From: DATFYI01 sp035315125
GTDB lineage: Bacteria; Chloroflexota; Anaerolineae; Anaerolineales; Anaerolineaceae
NCBI GenBank assembly: GCA_035315125.1
Contig: DATFYI010000107.1
Span: forward strand, 1 to 15,850
Reading direction: 5' to 3'
Length of the DNA stretch: 15,850 nt
Below the pieces are notes generated by a model. That model had not been told where the DNA came from, did not search any database, and saw only the letters and a program-made list of their open reading frames with translations. Below, piece after piece: positions 14,609 through 15,850 of the stretch (position 1 is the first letter of the stretch; each line of letters opens with the position of its first letter). The position numbers were made by a program, and so were the translations under genes.

Positions 14609-15280
14609 ATGGGAATGAAGGCCTGGCGATTGGTAGTTGTTTGCTTGATTTTGATTGCAATTGGATTGATTGCTGTGACCGTTTTTTTAAATTTGGGAAT
14701 GTGGGATTATGTGCGTAGTTTTCATCTCGCATCTCATCCTGGAGCAATCCCTGGAACTGTTCTGCTTTCAAGAGGAATTACCTCTCATGCGCTAGACGTC
14801 TTTGGCGGGTTGATCGGCATTTGTTTCAGCTCGGTAATTGTGCTATTTTTATTCCCCTCTCAAATAAATATAGTGGGTAGGGCCCTGGCTCAGAAGTCGA
14901 TTGGATTGGCTCGTTTATTTGCGATTGGGTTTTTAAGCATAATCGTGTTGGCGATGGTTGTTGCAATTTCAGCGTTGGCTGTTGGAACCTTTCCACTGGC
15001 ATTATTCATTGGCGGTGTCTTTTTTATTGGGATTTTCCTGGGCGGTATTGCCCTGGCTTATCGGATGGGACGTTTTTTACTGGTCCGAGCAGGTTGGAGT
15101 AACATTTCTCCGCTCTACCCCTTATTCTTAGGGTTGTTACTTTTATATTCGTTAATCAATCTCTCGTTTGTAGGCATTATTTGCCTTATTTTAATTGCCA
15201 GCCTGGGTTTAGGCGCCGTAATGTACACTCATTTCGGCACCGGTCAACCCTGGAGTCTTAAATCCCTATCAGAGGAATGA
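14609..15280 (+). CDS. Polytopic membrane protein of unknown function
   Basis: I do not recognise this 223-residue protein. It appears to be almost entirely membrane-embedded. Hydrophobic segments lie at about residues 7-28, 62-82, 103-127, 129-152 and one or two between 167 and 209. An extracytoplasmic-looking loop follows the first helix (about 30-60), and a short polar C-terminal tail ends the protein. Glycine-rich helices (IGIFLGGIALAYRMG) suggest close helix packing. No catalytic motif, ATP-binding motif or recognisable transporter signature is visible. The start at 14609 has GGAAAAA just upstream; an ATG at 14615 is also possible. It begins 12 bp after the preceding small membrane protein and ends in contact with the adaptor gene, so all four genes probably share one transcript. 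It may work with the adaptor, or sense envelope stress for the sigma factor. Confidence 0.8.
   Translation: MGMKAWRLVVVCLILIAIGLIAVTVFLNLGMWDYVRSFHLASHPGAIPGTVLLSRGITSHALDVFGGLIGICFSSVIVLFLFPSQINIVGRALAQKSIGLARLFAIGFLSIIVLAMVVAISALAVGTFPLALFIGGVFFIGIFLGGIALAYRMGRFLLVRAGWSNISPLYPLFLGLLLLYSLINLSFVGIICLILIASLGLGAVMYTHFGTGQPWSLKSLSEE
15271..15276 (+). promoter_or_regulatory. Ribosome binding site of the efflux adaptor gene
   Basis: AGAGGA ends directly before an ATG at 15277 and 9 nt before a second in-frame ATG at 15286. The spacing favours 15286. The two starts are duplicate copies of the 9-mer ATGAAGAGA (15277-15285 and 15286-15294). Confidence 0.55.
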
Positions 15281-15285
15281 AGAGA

Positions 15286-15850
15286 ATGAAGAGAAGGACG
15301 ATCATTGTCATTGTTATTGTAATTGTTTTGGCCGTTGGGGGATATTTTGTTTATCAAAACTTCCTTCGACCGCGCCAATCAGCCGCAGCCAATTATCAGA
15401 CTATTCCAGTGACGCGCGGCAACCTGACTGTGACGCTCGGTGAAACCGGTTCTGTTTATGCAAAGCAGAGCGCCATCATTAACTGGGGTACCAGCGGTAC
15501 GGTTGAAAAGATCAACGTAAATGTCGGCGATAAAGTTACCACGGATGAGGTGCTGGCTACGTTGAAGCGAAGCAGCCTGCCTCAAAGCGTAATCACGGCT
15601 AATTCCACTCTGGCGACAGCCCAGCAGAACCTACAAAATTTGCTGGATTCGAATACCAATACTGCAAGTGCTCTGTTGACTTTGGCTCAGGCCCAGGCGG
15701 CTTTGAAAACGGCTACGGATAACCGTACTTATCTGGATTACCAGCGCGCCAGTCAAGCCACCCTCGATGCGGCCCAGGCCACTTATCAATTGGATGAAAT
15801 TAACGTCCAAAATGCCGAGAGTAATTTTTCGGGTTTTGCAGGTTTTCCTG
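15286..15850 (+). CDS. HlyD/MacA-type membrane fusion (periplasmic adaptor) protein, 3'-truncated
   Basis: The frame stays open from 15286 to the window end (188 codons), so this is the N-terminal part of a longer protein. It starts with a short basic stretch (MKRR) and a single membrane anchor or signal (TIIVIVIVIVLAVGGYFVY). It continues with VTRGNLTVTLGETGSV, the beta-strand entry usual in RND/MacA adaptors. Next comes a half lipoyl domain, SGTVEKINVNVGDKVTTDEVLATL, and then a long alanine/glutamine-rich helical hairpin (about residue 100 on) typical of the coiled-coil domain. Such adaptors link an inner-membrane ABC or other transporter to export. A MacB-like ATPase and permease would be expected downstream. 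An alternative start is the ATG at 15277, overlapping the previous stop. Position after a sigma factor and two membrane proteins suggests a regulated export system. Confidence 0.88.
   Translation, partial: MKRRTIIVIVIVIVLAVGGYFVYQNFLRPRQSAAANYQTIPVTRGNLTVTLGETGSVYAKQSAIINWGTSGTVEKINVNVGDKVTTDEVLATLKRSSLPQSVITANSTLATAQQNLQNLLDSNTNTASALLTLAQAQAALKTATDNRTYLDYQRASQATLDAAQATYQLDEINVQNAESNFSGFAGFP

Overview
The window holds a long, same-strand block of branched-chain amino acid (BCAA) genes, followed by an oppositely oriented metalloprotease-like gene and then the start of a sigma-factor/membrane-protein/efflux-adaptor operon. Gene content, moderate base composition and protein style (a ketol-acid reductoisomerase of the yeast/Bacteroides-like class, a CimA-type citramalate synthase next to leuB, many membrane or secreted proteins without obvious names) suggest an environmental bacterium, perhaps Chloroflexota/Anaerolineae. 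That placement is an inference from recall; no rRNA or other taxonomic marker is present.

Region 1 (1-11110), plus strand: ilvB (5' end cut off by the window), ilvN, ilvC, leuA, a 122-residue protein of unknown function, leuC, leuD, cimA, leuB and ilvE. Gaps are 8-89 bp and no convincing internal terminator is visible, so one long transcript is plausible. Together these genes give the leucine branch (LeuA, LeuCD, LeuB, IlvE), most of the valine branch (IlvBN, IlvC, IlvE) and a threonine-independent entry to isoleucine. In that route CimA makes citramalate from pyruvate and acetyl-CoA, and LeuCD and LeuB convert it to 2-oxobutyrate. The dihydroxy-acid dehydratase IlvD, needed for valine and isoleucine, is not in the window.

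Region 2 (11111-12061): a gap with an extragenic inverted-repeat element, then a prephenate dehydratase gene (pheA) for phenylalanine synthesis.

Region 3 (12076-13356), minus strand: a gene convergent with pheA encoding a probable exported or membrane-anchored zinc peptidase-like protein with HEWTH and NETTAD motifs.

Region 4 (13357-15850): a 270-bp AT-rich divergent intergenic region, then an ECF-like sigma factor, two integral membrane proteins and the 5' part of an HlyD/MacA-type adaptor, tightly packed or overlapping. This looks like a stress- or export-related operon directed by its own sigma factor, and it continues past the window.

The least explained element is the 122-residue protein between leuA and leuC. 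It has a strong ribosome binding site, is serine-rich and acidic, and contains an internal duplication (GWDLS twice, with a matching second block 48 residues apart). A second point of interest is the cofactor loop of IlvC, which lacks the usual 2'-phosphate-binding arginine.
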